Assembly (NCBI GenBank): GCA_026182355.1
Contig: JAPFBL010000003.1
Coordinates: 186,001-250,000 of the forward strand
Direction: 5' to 3'
DNA from: Hermatobates lingyangjiaoensis
Lineage: Eukaryota > Arthropoda > Insecta > Hemiptera > Hermatobatidae
Length of the DNA: 64,000 nucleotides
The position numbers and the translations under genes were made by a program. The notes under the pieces were generated by a model. It worked only from the letters and a program-made list of their open reading frames with translations, was not told the origin of the DNA and ran no database searches. Positions 48,143 through 61,842 of the stretch are shown here, one piece after another (positions within the stretch are counted from its first letter, which is position 1; each line of letters starts with the position of its first letter).

Positions 48143-51100
48143 ATGAAACGAGAGTTTGTGGGTTTGCTTGTACTGCTGGCAGTTTGTAGCACAGTATTAG
48201 CAGAAGAATATAAATTAGAAGGTGGAGTTGTAGTTTTAGATAAAACAAATTTTGATTCTGCTATTTCAGAAAACGAATATATCTTAGTCGAGTTTTGTAA
48301 GTATTATTTCAATTTAATTTATATTGCTTATGGTTTATATTATATTTAATTTCACCATTTTCTTTCCTTTATGCTGACTCAGATGCACCATGGTGTGTAC
48401 ATTGCAAATCTTTGGCCCCTGAATATAGTAAAGCGGCCGAAATATTGAAGGAAAGTAATCCAGAAATTAAATTAGCAAAGGTTGATGCTGTTATGGAAAC
48501 TGACTTGGCTGAGAGATATCAAGTCCAAAGTTACCCTACTCTTATATTCTTTAGGCATGGAGAGCGAATTCCTTATGATGGTAAATTCTGTCTACTTAAT
48601 ATATCATTTTTATAATTAAAAATGACTTTTTATAATCATTTATGTTTAACTTCTAGAGGATAGAAAAGCAGAGGATATTGTTGCTTGGTTGGTGAAGAGG
48701 AGTGGTGGACCACCTGTGAAAAAATTAGCTACACTTGAAGAATTTAAGGCATTCAAAGATGAAGCTGATGTTACTATTGTAGCCTTTGTGAAAGATGAAT
48801 CGTCAGAAACTGCTAAAGTTTTTTCAAAAGTTGCCGATACTCTTTATGATTTCCCATTTGGTTTGGTTGAGGACGATTCGCTATTTGCAGAACTCAAAGT
48901 TGAAGATGGAAATATTGTTTTATACAAGAAGGTATTGACGGCTTCCCTATAATTTTGAATGAATTAATATTTAATTTTATTGATTGAATAAAATAGAAAA
49001 GAACAAAAACAATTTTATTAATAAATGTTTTTGTATTGCTTGTCTAGTTCGATGAGGGAGAAGTTCCTTTCAAGGGTGAAATGAATCCTGAAGCCTTAAA
49101 AACATTTGTTTCAATCCAGTCACTTCCTCTTATTGTTGAGTTTAGTCATAAAACTGCTTCTAAAATATTTGGAGGAAACATGATGACACATTTGCTCTTA
49201 TTCCTTTCAAAGAAAGAAGGACACTTTGAGAAATACTTGGAGCCCCTCAAACCTGTTGCTCAGGAGTTCCGAGAGAAGGTTTGTAATAAAAGTAAAAAAA
49301 AATGTATTGAATGTATTTATTACGTATAGTTAAACTATATATCTGTATGCATTTAACCTTACCTCATATGAACAAGTGAAATTTCTTATATGTACATGTA
49401 AGGAAGGAGGCTTTGTAATATGTAATAAGTAAAACCAATGATGACTAGTTACAATCGCTGCTTGCAGAGCTTGTAGGTGTGATTAGAGCTCCATTAAATT
49501 TTAACGAGATATCATTGTTACGTACTGTTGTGTTAATAGCCATTCATTTAGCTATCTAGGAGTGCTACTGCCATTACTTTATACTGCACTCAAGGCAAAC
49601 AAAGAATAATTACTAGATCATGGTTATGTATATGAGGTATTTACTTCCTTTGAGTTACCTCTCTCCAACACTACATAAAAAATAACTTTTCACTATATGC
49701 ATTACGCTAACTAACTCTAACACACAAATTAAGTATGTATTAAGTTATTTCCACATTTTCTATCATTAGAATTATACCTCCTGATTATAGTTAGAATTAG
49801 TTTTTGCGTGTAATTTTGAAAATATTTGTTATTTCTCATATCTGTGACTTTTATTGTAATATGTATAAGCATAACTAATTTGATAGTATCTTGAAAAGTG
49901 AATATTTATTACATAGGCGAAATTGAAAAATTTCTGTTTTAATAATAGATTGTTTATTCCTAAGATAGAAACGCTGTACACTATCAAATCTATTCGTACT
50001 CCGCATAGTGTATAGTTAATGTTATTAAATATTTTTGTATCTACATTATAAAAAAAATTGTTTTTTTGTAGGAATTAATTTATTCCAAGGAAATTATAAA
50101 GATTGTCTCACGCTAAAACTGATAAATAGAATTTCCGAATAATCTAATAAATCTGTTTCACAATATTGGTTAAGCCATCTTTGTTTTTAATTTTGTCATA
50201 TCATTTTCAGATTCTATTTGTACTTATGAATACAGATGAAAGTGTGAACAAGCAGGTAACAGAACATTTAGGCTTAAAGGAATCTGAAATTCCCACTATG
50301 AGATTGATTAGACTAGAGAAGGACTTAACGAAGTACAAATGTGAGAAGGATGATTTGTCTCCTGAGACTGTGAAGCAATTTGTTCAAGACTATTTCGATG
50401 GAAAAGTGAAGAAGCATTTCCTATCTCAAGACCTACCTGAAGATTGGAATAAAGGCCCTGTAACAATACTTGTAGTTGAAAACTTTGATGAAATAGTTTT
50501 TGATCAGAACAAAGATGTTCTCGTAGAATTTTACGCTCCTTGGTGCACTCATTGTAAACAATTGGAACCTATCTATGAGAAAGTAGGTTGTCTTTCTTAT
50601 TTTAGATAATAGGAAGGTTCATTTGTTCTTCTAAATCGTTATGTTTTTAGTTGGGAGAAAAATTCAAATCAAATGACGATGTTGTGGTTGCAAAAATGGA
50701 TGCCGTAGCAAATGAACTCGAACACACCACGATTGGTAGCTACCCAACAATCAAACTCTACAAGAAGGGTGATAACAAGGTACACATTAAGTATAACATA
50801 CTATTTAGTGACCTGTTCCATGATATGCTTAAAAATACTTGTTTGGTAATTGAAAATCTGTTTGTTTAGGTGATTGACTATTCAGGAGAAAGGACTCTCG
50901 AAGGACTTTCCCAATTCCTTGAGTCAGGGGGTGAGATGAGTGCGGGACCACCTGTCCAGGTAACGGATCAAATATGACTTTATATTTAAATACTTACTGC
51001 AATAAATTACCTTAAAAAAGTGATTTGATTCTACTCTATAGGACGGTCTAAGTCCTAACACGTGCAAAAACGCCCGAAATGAAGTTTAGTTACAAAATGT

Positions 51101-52514
51101 AACATAAGAGTTTGTTGGCTCTTATATTCTTGCCAACTGAGAACTCGTTTCACTGAAATCTCAGCTTTTTACCATTAAAATCGCTAGATTACCATAAATT
51201 CTAAATAAGTAAAAGAACTTTTAGAAATTAATTCATCGTTTCATACAAGGCGCCACTAGTTAAAAATTTAGATTTATCTTTTTCACCTATCTTTCTTTTA
51301 ACCACTTTAATTTTATTTTACCAATCTTTTTAATAACTTCGTTTTTGTCTGCATCAGACCTTACGGTTTATATGTTTGACCCACTTTCCTCTGAAACAAG
51401 TGTGAACAAATTTTCAGAGAATATTCATATTTTCATAATAAAAATAACCATACCTCTTTAGGAGTTAATGTAATTAATTATAGACAAAAATCATCGTCCA
51501 AACCACAGTAAGAAAATGAGAAAAAAGACTAAGGCTTAATCTTTTCATTTTCTTACTGTGGTTTGGACGTTGATTTCTGTTACAGCTATCTATTATGAAA
51601 TCTTGTTCTATAAAAATATTTATGTAATACCCAACTTGAAATTAATTTAGACTAGTATTCGTCATGCTGTGATTGCAAGAATTTTTTTGTTCACCAATAC
51701 AATTAATGATTATACATTAATTCAGTGGATATAATAAATTACCTACTGTCTTATATAGAGTTTTATTAAACATTTAATTTTCACTCTTTTAGAAAGCTGG
51801 AATAAAAATCACACTTTGACATAACTGAACATTATAAATGTTCATTATGAGTGGTACACCCCTCATAGTATTGTAAAAAAACGGTTTTTGGCAAAAAAAG
51901 TGACTTTCCCATCATGCATAATTCTTCCCAAACAATAGGGATCTTCGTCTTTATGGGGCCCATTTTTGTGTAAAATATCAGCTTGATCCATCAAAGATTC
52001 TGGACCGTAGCGTGGTAACAAGCAATGCTAACACACTCACCCACCCACACACACACAGACATCATCGTAAAAACTTCATAAAACGACTTCTGGGACCTCA
52101 AAACATGTAATTCCGTCAAAATCTCGAGATCGAATTTTTTCACGATCACTATACTTTACTTATAGTAAAGTAAAAAAAATTAAAAACGAGTATCATGAAA
52201 ACTAAAAATTTTAGTTTCATATAAACGACGCACAAAATGTAAATGTTGACGTTTGAATTTTCATGCAATTTGAATTACACCGTTGTAGAGACAAAATTAA
52301 ATTACTTTTGTTTTCTATTACTTTTTCAGATTTTGTTAATTTATGAATTTAATTATATTAAAATGATCCTTTACTCAACATGAAAGAGATTAGATTCTGA
52401 TGTAACATAGATGGATTACCCATTCAGAGCTAGTGAATTATTAGCTAAATTTTGTCCTTTTTGCAGGTTGAAGAGGATGAGGACGATGATGCGCCCAAGA
52501 AAGATGAACTTTAA
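48143..52514 (+). CDS. Pdi: Protein disulfide isomerase (PDIA1/P4HB type), 8 exons
   Basis: An ER-lumen oxidoreductase that forms and rearranges disulfides in secretory proteins; PDIA1-type proteins also serve as beta subunit of prolyl 4-hydroxylase. Exons: 48143-48296, 48383-48580, 48657-48931, 49048-49278, 50211-50582, 50651-50779, 50870-50959, 52467-52514. Phases agree and the product is 498 residues, normal for the family. Residues 1-20 form a signal peptide ending STVLA. The layout is a-b-b'-a': first redox site WCVHCK (C56, C59), second WCTHCK (C398, C401), with cis-proline contexts SYPTL and SYPTI, an acidic tail [11 protein letters not shown] and the retention signal KDEL. Both active sites lack the glycine of the usual CGHC. 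An ERSE lies just upstream. Confidence 0.97.
51496..51570. repeat. Hairpin in PDI intron 7
   Basis: Arms GTCCAAACCACAGTAAGAAA and the complement TTTCTTACTGTGGTTTGGAC face each other around an approximately 25 bp loop. It looks like a very short fold-back remnant. Confidence 0.75.
51845..52176 (-). mobile_element. Dispersed repeat, copy A (PDI intron 7)
   Basis: Shares with 54385-54718 the ordered blocks AAAAAAGTGACTT, CATCATGCA, CCCAAACAATAGG, GGACCTCAAAACATGT, CCGTCAAAATCTCG and CTTATAGTAAAGTAAA. No coding capacity. It resembles a short non-autonomous element; the class is not determined and the strand is a guess from the A-rich end. Confidence 0.7.
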
Positions 52515-52913
52515 AATAACTTCCTAACAATTGGCCAGTCGTCTTTCTCCCATCCCCCTACTGATTATTGTTATTTGTATTATAATTTTTGAGACTGACC
52601 TGTTCCAAAACAAAATAACAAGAAAGCTAATATAAACTCATGGCACATCGAGTATTTTTCTAAAAATCTGTATAACATTTTCTGATAATGTGTATCAAAT
52701 GGATCATTTTTAGAAGGGTAGCATTCCAGTATAGTTTTTATTTTATAAGAAGTAAAAAAAAATGTATTTTTTATACATTTCGATTTTTTTTAAATATGTA
52801 TTTATTTATTGAAATAACATATTTGGTTTACATACTTTTTTACTCAGTTAGGTGGATTTAGAGTTCCAGCATCACAAGTTTCTTTTGGGCCATGTATGTT
52901 TTTTTTTCTGCCA

Positions 52914-52919
52914 AATAAA
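52914..52919 (+). other. PDI polyadenylation signal
   Basis: AATAAA 400 bp after the PDI stop codon, the first canonical hexamer downstream. A later AATAAA lies at 53038-53043. Confidence 0.55.
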
Positions 52920-53231
52920 CATCGGAACTATTAATTTAGTGCTGTTGTATATTTGTTTAACCCGTAATTCCTCTGTTTTTTAAGATATTTACAGTCAATG
53001 TGCACTTGTTTGTTTTTTATTTTTGATTTGATGTGTTAATAAATAGTAGTAAGCTGTTCAAAAGCAAACGGGAAATTTAAAATAATTTTTCAGTCCTTAT
53101 TTAGTTAACTTAACACTCAGGACGAAGCAGAACCTTATGAGTTCAATGAAGTTTTAATCATTGAGCGAAATTATTTTTAGCTGACCAGAATTCCAAGGAA
53201 TAGTAAAATTCAAGAAATAAATTAAAAAGAA

Positions 53232-56200
53232 CTAAGCATTTACTTTTGATATATTTATAGATTTAGGCACATGTTGCTGGGCATATCCAGGAACTGGCAA
53301 CGATAATCCTTCTTTGGCTTCGAAGAAAGTATAGGATAATGTAATAGAGTTAACTCCCTCCATTTTAGGGTCTTCAACGAATTCTGGATCTATGTAAAAA
53401 AGAACTGGCATATCTACCTAAAAAAATTATGAAACATTCTGTTTAATTACTGTAACAGTTTTGTTATATATAACATAAGGATACTAATAACTTAAGTTAT
53501 GCATTATTTAATGCTTAGGATGATTACTGGTCGATTACCGTAGACCCTGATATTGTAGTTACAACCTTGCCTTCACGTACAACAATACAGTCACAAGGTG
53601 ATAACGAAAGAGGCATATGCAAAAATTGAGAATAGTTGATGAAAAAATCTGGAGTGGTCTAACACTCAACTTAACTATAAGTAAACATAATATAAAATTC
53701 GTTTTAAACAAACTGATTTTATTTTTAATTGAATATGACCTTACATACATATTAATCACTAATATATCATTTGGTTATATGCGGCTATAATCATTTTATC
53801 AGCTATAAAAAACTAGAAATCATTGACCAATCTGATATGATCTTAAAATTATTAAAAAAAATATATATATATAAAACAGAGCCAGAATCTCATCGGACCT
53901 TCGCGGCCTTTCATGGCATATTGTACGAGTTAACCAATTAACCAGATTAAAAAAAAATTTATGTCAATGTATAAGACAATACAGTACAGCAAATGGTCCA
54001 TTATTTCAAGATGTTTAGTTTTTATACTTACTCGTATACTGCCTTTTGTAGTAATCGGAATTTAATTAATCTTTTTTATTTATTGTTAATGTTTAATTTT
54101 TTGACAGAATTTCGTTGTTCTTTAATTAGCAGTTTATTATTAAAAAAACATTTTCTGAAATCATAGAAAGTACTACTATAACGTCCTTTCTTGTCAATCT
54201 AATTTTGATAAAAAAAATTCCTGAACTCATTCTCATATAGCTTCTATTTACAGGTATAATTTAATTCTGATCCGTTAAACGGTAAGGCTTGTATCCTCCT
54301 CATAACCTTTCAGATTCAATTATGCGTCCAAAATGTTACACTTTATGGAAAAAAAAAATATTTCCAGTTGTTTCAAAAATCTGAGCATTTTCCCACTTAT
54401 TGCTTCTATCAATGAAAAAAACAAAATTTCAACACTCTGGAGCTAGTAGTTTAGGAGAAAAAATGTCTAAAAACACATTTTGGACAAAAAAGTGACTTCC
54501 ATCATGCAATATTACCCCCAAACAATAGGTTACATCTACACCTATTGAATAGGATCCATCAAACGGTCTGTATTGTATTTGGGACACATCTATCCACACA
54601 CCCACAGACATAATAGAAAAAAAAGGACTTTGGGGACCTCAAAACATGTAAGTCCATCAAAATCTTGAAATCAAATTCTTTTCATGATCGCTGTTTATTA
54701 CTTATAGTAAAGTAAAAAGCTTGCAAACACTCTTTACTGTGTAAGTTAGGTTAAGGCAGTTGTTCCCACGAGGACAGTAAATAACCCATAAAACCCTTTG
54801 TGATACCTCACAACTTAAGTTGTGGTAGGTCCATAGCAAAACATACACTATTCTTTTGCAATATTACTTTATTCTATAGTTTGTGGATTATTTCATCTAT
54901 AGCTATATTAGTACCATTCATCATTAATTCAAAGGTGTCCATCATGAGTTCCTTCTACATCCAAGAATTAAGCCAAAATGTTTCTATTTTTGTCAGAAAA
55001 AATCTTATGAAATCACCGAACAAGTAGCTTAAAATAAGTATCCGTTATGTAATAAATAAGGAGAGATTACATTTCCCATACTTCAATATTACCTGACAAC
55101 GAGTTCACATTTACCGCATGATCTATATCTGATATAAAATTTTGTTCAAGGGTGCAACATACAGTTCGATCAAAACACTTGGCTAGACAATCACCAATCA
55201 TACCATGGAGAGCATCAGTATTGAAATCAGTAAGAACACTACTTAAAAAAATATATGTTTGCTTGGAGTTAATTATTAACATTAAGAATTTTATTGTAAC
55301 ATATATTAACTCATTAAAACATTTCAAATTGTTTTTTGCTGCATAACTGATATTGAACTTTATTTTTTTCAATTTGACTGGAAATTTTACACATTGTTCG
55401 GTTTTTACTGCATGTTGAACGGCTTCTTTACTCACTAGAAATTCTCTTAAAACAAATGTATTCATTTATTTACCAACATAATAATTTTTGACTACCTGCT
55501 CATGGGGATTGAGAATTTGCTCTTCAAAGCAGAAACATTGTATCTTATTGAAGTATTGTCCAGCTTCAAAGGGAAGAACGTTGTAAGTGCTAATTCCTAT
55601 GACAGCAGAATCACTTGGGTTCTTAGCCGAGTAAAATGCAAGGGCTGTTTCCCCTGGAATCACCTACTGACAAAGCATTCTTTATGGGCTAAATTTTATT
55701 AGAAGCCATATATATTATTATTTCTAAAACACAAGTAGAGTTCGTTTTGAGTAGTTAAAAGGCAAACTGTGCTATAGTGCAAAGGCAATAATGCTATTCT
55801 TCTTGTCTTTTTGAATTAACGCAACATTCCTTATTTCAAGCAATATTTAGTAATATCTGGGTCTGCTACTATGGGCTAGAATGAAGAAGCTTTTAGTAAA
55901 CAAAGAGTTTCAGAAAACTAAGCACCTGTAAATCCTAGAGGTGATAATGTATTCAAATTATTTAAGATGCCATGATTTTAATGGAATTCTTGGGTATACT
56001 TTATATGAGGTATGAATTCAATACGTCACTGAACAATCAATCTCAGAAATTCATTTGAATGTAAAATAACCAAAAATGTGTTATCAACAAGGTTTCGATA
56101 AGGGCTTAGGTATACCATCCTCCAAACTAGTGAGGTACTCACTGAAGACAAATATTTCGGTAAACTAACATGGAATCAGAAAGTTTTAAGACCAGGCGAA

Positions 56201-57202
56201 GGAGGAAAGAAGGATAGCATACAATTGGCAACCAAAACACTAATGAGATACTCAACCCCAGATTTTATGAGATAAATATTTTACATTATATTTACATTAT
56301 ATTTTGTCAAAAAATATAATGTTAAAATTACATTATCCAGAACTACTCCTAAATAAAAAATATTGCTATATGGTTTGATTGTTTGTATTCACATATACAC
56401 ACTGAGCAATCAATACTCTTCCCATAACATTCTAAAACTAAACACAGTGATTTTTAAAGCAAAGTGGTAATTTTTAAAGCAGTGCTAAAATTTTTAAAGC
56501 AAGCTTTCTTAAAATTTTGCACACTTATTTGAATATCATTTGAATCATATACATAAAACATAAAGGAATGGATAAGACACAGCACAATTCATCAAATAAA
56601 AGAGTTAAATATAACTTTAACAAATTTAGAATGGTATGAGTAATTCCCAAAAATCTTATTCTTAAATTAGTATGATCAAATGTTATGTAATGGCTAAATG
56701 AAAAGTACAAAATGAATGTAATAAAAAGTAAAGAAAAACTGACAACGAGTTCACTTTGCAGTGGCTTGAAATCCCACAACATACTGGCACCTATGTCTGC
56801 ATTAAACTGAACTTTAATTTCTCTGTCTTCGACCTTCTTCATATTCTGGATTTTAGAAGAAGCAGATTCTGTTTTGACAGTTCCACCATAACCATAGGAC
56901 TGTATAAAATCAAGATATATGGAAACACTGAACCACATCAATAATACAAGATCTGAATAAAAATTTACCTGACAAAATATTCTATACAAGGGAACTGCAG
57001 CATAACTTAAACCCACAGTCAACACACCTACTGCAGCAATATAGTAAACAGTTGATCTCGTTTTGTCATTCCCACTAGTTTTTCTACTAAAACTCCTGTA
57101 TATAACATTGAAATTACTGGTTCTACATGGTAAGTTTAATGGACTAATATGTTTAAATAAAAGAGAGGGTGCAGGTCTCAACAAAGTGATAGCTCTCAAC
57201 AT
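53232..57202 (-). CDS. COX11: COX11, copper chaperone for cytochrome c oxidase assembly, 4 exons
   Basis: COX11 sits in the mitochondrial inner membrane and delivers copper to the CuB site of COX1. Exons: 57202-56969, 56899-56744, 55663-55496, 53417-53232, all phase 0 with GT/AG introns, giving 247 residues (human 276). The N-terminus is basic and Ser/Arg-rich, as a mitochondrial presequence. One membrane helix (YYIAAVGVLTVGLSYAAVPL) is followed by the conserved LYRIFCQ. The intermembrane domain has FNADIGASMLWDFKP, VIPGETALAFY, GISTYNV, the copper-binding CFCF (C173, C175), and DMPVLFYIDPEF near the C-terminus. The exon 2/3 junction (donor GTCAGT at 56743, acceptor before 55663) restores the family reading ELV-VIPGET. 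It ends tail-to-tail with PDI, 717 bp apart. Confidence 0.96.
54385..54718 (-). mobile_element. Dispersed repeat, copy B (COX11 intron 3)
   Basis: Same family and order as 51845-52176, with internal differences including a shorter ACACACCCACAGACAT block. It ends TTACTTATAGTAAAGTAAAA. Confidence 0.7.
54745..54816 (-). mobile_element. SINE fragment (tail end)
   Basis: GTTAGGTTAAGGCAGTTGTTC followed by CCCTTTGTGATACC, matching the tail-proximal part of the CCTAA-tailed SINE with an internal deletion. Confidence 0.65.
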
Positions 57203-59024
57203 GACTATAAGGATTTTACAATTAATCGTATAATATTAAGCTAATGCTTAATAAAACTAATCGTACTAAGCATTAGCATTGAAAAAAAACACAATCGACT
57301 AGAAATAACTCTTTTAATATAATAAATTCCAATAATTAAGGCATATTATAACACATATAAACATTACAGAGAGGTTACTGCAGTGTAACAGATCAGAAAC
57401 CAATAGTATAAATACACCAAAGTGTTACTTCTAAAGTATATTCTGACAATATATCTAATGGTTATTCTAAAGTCCAATGGTATTAACAAACAGATAATTT
57501 TTCTGAAGCAGCCATTTTATTGACAACCAGAATAAACCATTAATTAATGGAACTTAATACCATAGTAAGATTTAAATAAAAGTAATGAAAACCAAAACAC
57601 TTCATATTTCGGTCTTAAGGTAACGGAAATATATTTAAAGAAATATATGCAAAGAAACAGATTTACTAGGTAGTGTACCCGAGAAAGATTTGAGAACCGA
57701 ATTTTTAAAAGTAAATTACATATTAAAATGATAATTTAATATGGCAACTCAATATATTCATCGGATAACATATTTTAGAAGATGACAGACGTCACAATTC
57801 ATGTTCAACACTTAGATTGGCATAGGCATTTCATATACATATATCAGAAAGTAACGTAAACAGAACCAAAGTTTTTTTTACTGGAACCAGAAAGAAGATT
57901 TTTTTTATCAAAACATCCTTCAATAACGTCAATTTTTAATACTAATACATGAAGTTTAACAATAAAAAAATTAAAAATGGATGTAAACAGCTTTTTTTTA
58001 TTTTCCAATATTCCTACTTATAGGTTCTACTTCTTTTGGGTTCTTCAAGTGCAGGTAGTGTGGCACATTTATTATTTGGCACCAATATTGTAATGGGTAA
58101 AATGCATTACCGGGTTGCTTCTACCCGGTTACGGATATTCCGTTATTACGGATAAAAACACTTCCAACTTTTATTGAGACTTCCTTTGTACACGATTTAA
58201 CAATAAATAAATAAGGACATAATTAGGTATGTCCAACTCAATACGATATTTAGTACAGAACTCAAAATATCCCTTTACAGTACATTTGGTTATAACAATG
58301 AATTAAAGTGTAAAGAATGAATAAATTCCGTGAATTCTCTTGGTAGTCAACAAATAACTCTGATTGGGAGATGGACCATTTTTCTACCTAATCAACACCA
58401 TCAAATCAAGTAATATCACCGAGTGAATTAACTTCGCTCTAGGTAGGTAGCGAGTAATGTGGTGCTAAGTTTATCAGACCTTTCAATAATGTTGAAACGG
58501 TGGAGGTAGACTTGTTTTTCCTTATCCAGTTATTACCATACGAGCCAAGCTTGTTACCAGATTGAGCCAAGCGAGTTTTAAATCTTGCGTTATTATTATA
58601 ACACTGTTAAATATACGAAGTATCTCAAGCATCAGGAAAATTATTCTAATTTTAAATTTAAATATCAATTACTTTCCTCTCACATAAATCCACTCGTACA
58701 AAACCTTGCTCCTTCCTCACCTTCACAGAATCCCCCAAGACGACTTAAGAGAAGATGGCCGAGGGATCTACTGCCATGATGATCCAGAATCAGGAAACGA
58801 GGTGAAAAGTTGTACCAGTGGGTTTCATTCTTTGTTCATGTTTGTCATAGTTATTTGTATTACTCACACCACATATGCTTGTTACGGAACATATGCGTAG
58901 TTGTATATTTAAATAAATAGGTTATAAAAAAATAATATCAATTAAGTCTTATGTCCACATACCTTCATTGGTTTAAGGTCACTAATATTTTAGGGTACAG
59001 CTAGGTGAAACTATTTCAACAATC
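57203..59024. other. Upstream region of COX11, no firm gene
   Basis: AT-rich and without a recognisable gene. The COX11 promoter should lie in the first few hundred bases. A single exon-like patch at 58729-58801 is listed among the findings. Confidence 0.5.
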
Positions 59025-60251
59025 AATGCAGCAATAAATATGAATAATTTAAAAAAAAAAAAAGAAAATTTAAGAGTATCTTTACTTTGAGGAAGGGTAG
59101 GGTATTCCAATGTAAAGAAACAAGATATATGGAAACAAATAAAACATTCCTGATAAGAGGTTTATTGAATTTAACATATATATCTTAAAAAGTCAATAAA
59201 TTCAACAGTTATCCTAGTTTTATATTATGCTCATAAAAGATTTAACTATTCTACCGTAAAGGCAGGTATCGTAAGCTTTATAGTGTAAGAGCAGGAAGTA
59301 TAAAAGAAGACCAAATCGTCGCATTCATTCACTCATAATTAAATTATTGCTTTTTCTGAATAAGAAGTTGTTACTCTCGTAAAAGTACGTGTTTGATAGT
59401 ATGCAAAGGGTGATTTCCTGCTAGATATTTTATCAGAACAAAGGAAACCATAATTTATCACTCAACTTCCTTTTGAATGCAAGTCGCTATCACCTTACAT
59501 AACATACTCATAAGACAATTTTATAATATAAAGTAAAATAAATTATAGTGAGTTTATTAAAAATTAATAAATGAGGATACAATCAAGTACGAAGAAAACT
59601 TAATTACTCAGTAGAATATGTCACAAAAAAAAGAAAGAATTATTAGTACAAATTAAACCACATTAAAGATGTGTTAAAGATTGTGTAGTGTTTGAAATAT
59701 TTTCGGTTCACATCCTTCATTACACACCCTTTCGGCAGATATCATTTAAAACTATTTTCGGGGACTTCTGAAACTGTTACAAATAACAGTATATTTTTTT
59801 CATTATCAGTATAATATACTCTCTGAAAAGAAGAAAAAGAATGACCACGTGTATACCAAGCGATAACCCCCTACCTTATTGGTTTAATACATCACTCCAC
59901 AAATATAAAGGTTTTATAAAGATATTTATAATTGTAATAAAGGTTATATTACAAATTTATAGTTGTATGAAAAAATAAATCACAACAAATAAACACGTGA
60001 TGCAATCAATGAAGTTTAAACCTCAAGGAAAAAAATAGAAATAAAAGCCTCAGGCATTTATTTCTATTGTTTTCCTTTTACCTTGTGGTTTAAACTTCAT
60101 TTATAATCATATATACACGTTTCACAGTAAACTATAGGCACACAGAAAATAGAAAAACATACCCACAGTCTCTAATTTTTTGTTTTACCGTCATCAAGAG
60201 AGAAGAGATAGGCACCATACGCAATTGCGAAGCGCTTCGCTCTCTCCTGAT
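59025..60251 (+). repeat. 1.2 kb direct repeat, clean copy
   Basis: Begins CAATGCAGCAATAAATATG and ends CGCTCTCTCCTGATGA. Contains a hairpin at about 60008-60103 (GAAGTTTAAACCTCAAGG facing CTTGTGGTTTAAACTTC). Its end carries the CTCTCCTGATGA phrase of the inverted-repeat family. Copied at 61843-63056. Confidence 0.9.
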
Positions 60252-61842
60252 GAGCAAGGAAATTAAGGGCGGTGAGCCCTGGTTTAAACTTTGCTAAAAG
60301 TTTTTTCCTTTTCAAAATTTTTTTTTAAATTTTTCATTTTTTTTTTGATTCTTATTTTTTTTTTTTACAAGTTACATTTTTTTTTTTCTTTCCCTTATTT
60401 TTTAATTTTTTCTTTTTTATATTTTTTTTTTCAATTAATTTTTTTTAAAATTTAAAAAATTTAAATTATTTGTTACCTTATTTTTTAAGGGCGGATCGGA
60501 AACACGTTTTAATTTAAACCATGCGCTGGTTTCCTTTTATTCTTGAAGGGTTCAAACCAAAATTGACTTAATTTTTTATTTCCTTGTTTCTTTGTTTAAT
60601 TAATTTTTTCCTTTTATTATTTCAAAAAAAAAGGATAAAATTAAATTAAAATTATTTACTAGTTTTTTGCCAAAAATTTAAAAAATTTTTTTTTTTCATT
60701 TGGCATAAATATTGGAAACCCTTTTTAAGTTTCGCTTTATTTTAAACCTTCATTTTAAACAAAAAAAAATAAAAAGGCATTTGCTTTCTACTTTAAAAGA
60801 AATTTTAATTTGGAATTTTTTAAAGGAAAGAAAATGTTCATTTTTTAAAAATTAATATTTAAAAATTGGCCTTGGTAAAAACAAATAAATTTACGGGACC
60901 GGCATTTAAAAGGTTAAAATTAAACCCATTGAATTTTCCAAAAAAAAAATTTTAAAAAACTTGTTTTCTGTTTAAAAATTTTTTTCCAAAAATTTTAAAA
61001 TAAAACGTTCAATGGGTTTAATTTAAACCTAAAAAATCAATCCCAAAAACTTTATTTTTTAAAATTCCCTCATATTTTACAATATTTTTATAAATAAATT
61101 TGTTTAAACTCCTTAGCGAGCACTTAAGTTTTTAGGTTTTAAATTTCTTCTTTCCTTTCCCAAAGTTTGGAGAAAATTAAATAAGAATTTTATCTTAGTT
61201 TTTAAATTTATTAAAAAAAAAGGGAAAAAAGGGAGGGATTTAAAAAACAATAAGTAAATTTAATATCCTTTTATTCCAATAATTGAAGGTTGGGGGGGGG
61301 GGGGTATGCATTAAGGTTTTTACCAATGGGCGTATGTTTAAGTTTGCACACCCGGAAATTTATTTATTATTCTGTTAATTAATTTTTTGGTTTGGGAAAT
61401 TGAGGTTTTTTTTAAATTTTTATTCCACTCACAGTAGGCTTATTATTTTTAATGCTTTCCCGAAGTTATTGGACCGTTAGAAATAGGAACTTTGCATATG
61501 ATTGTTAATTAAATGTGGGGAACGGCCCCGATTTGAAGGTGATTCAAAGAGTTAGACTCCTTCATTGGAATTTTAAATTTTTATTTTCATTGGGTTTTGG
61601 GGGGCCCAAAATGGTTAAAGGGATTTCCTGGGTGAGGTGAAAAAAAATCCTTAAACGGCCCCTATTTTAAAAAAAAATATTTTAAAAATAAATAATTAAA
61701 ATTAAATTTTTTTAATTAAAATTTATTTTTAAATATTTAAAAAATTTTATTATTTAATAAAATAAGAAACTTTTATTTTCTTGTTTTTAAAAATAAATTA
61801 ATTAGGACTTACGCCAATAGAACAGAGTTAAAATTTTAAATT
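60252..61842. other. Homopolymer-rich spacer, probably low-quality sequence
   Basis: Composed of long runs of T and A, a 14-base G run near 61290, and no readable gene or repeat. The texture differs sharply from the rest of the window and suggests unpolished long-read sequence. Confidence 0.65.
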
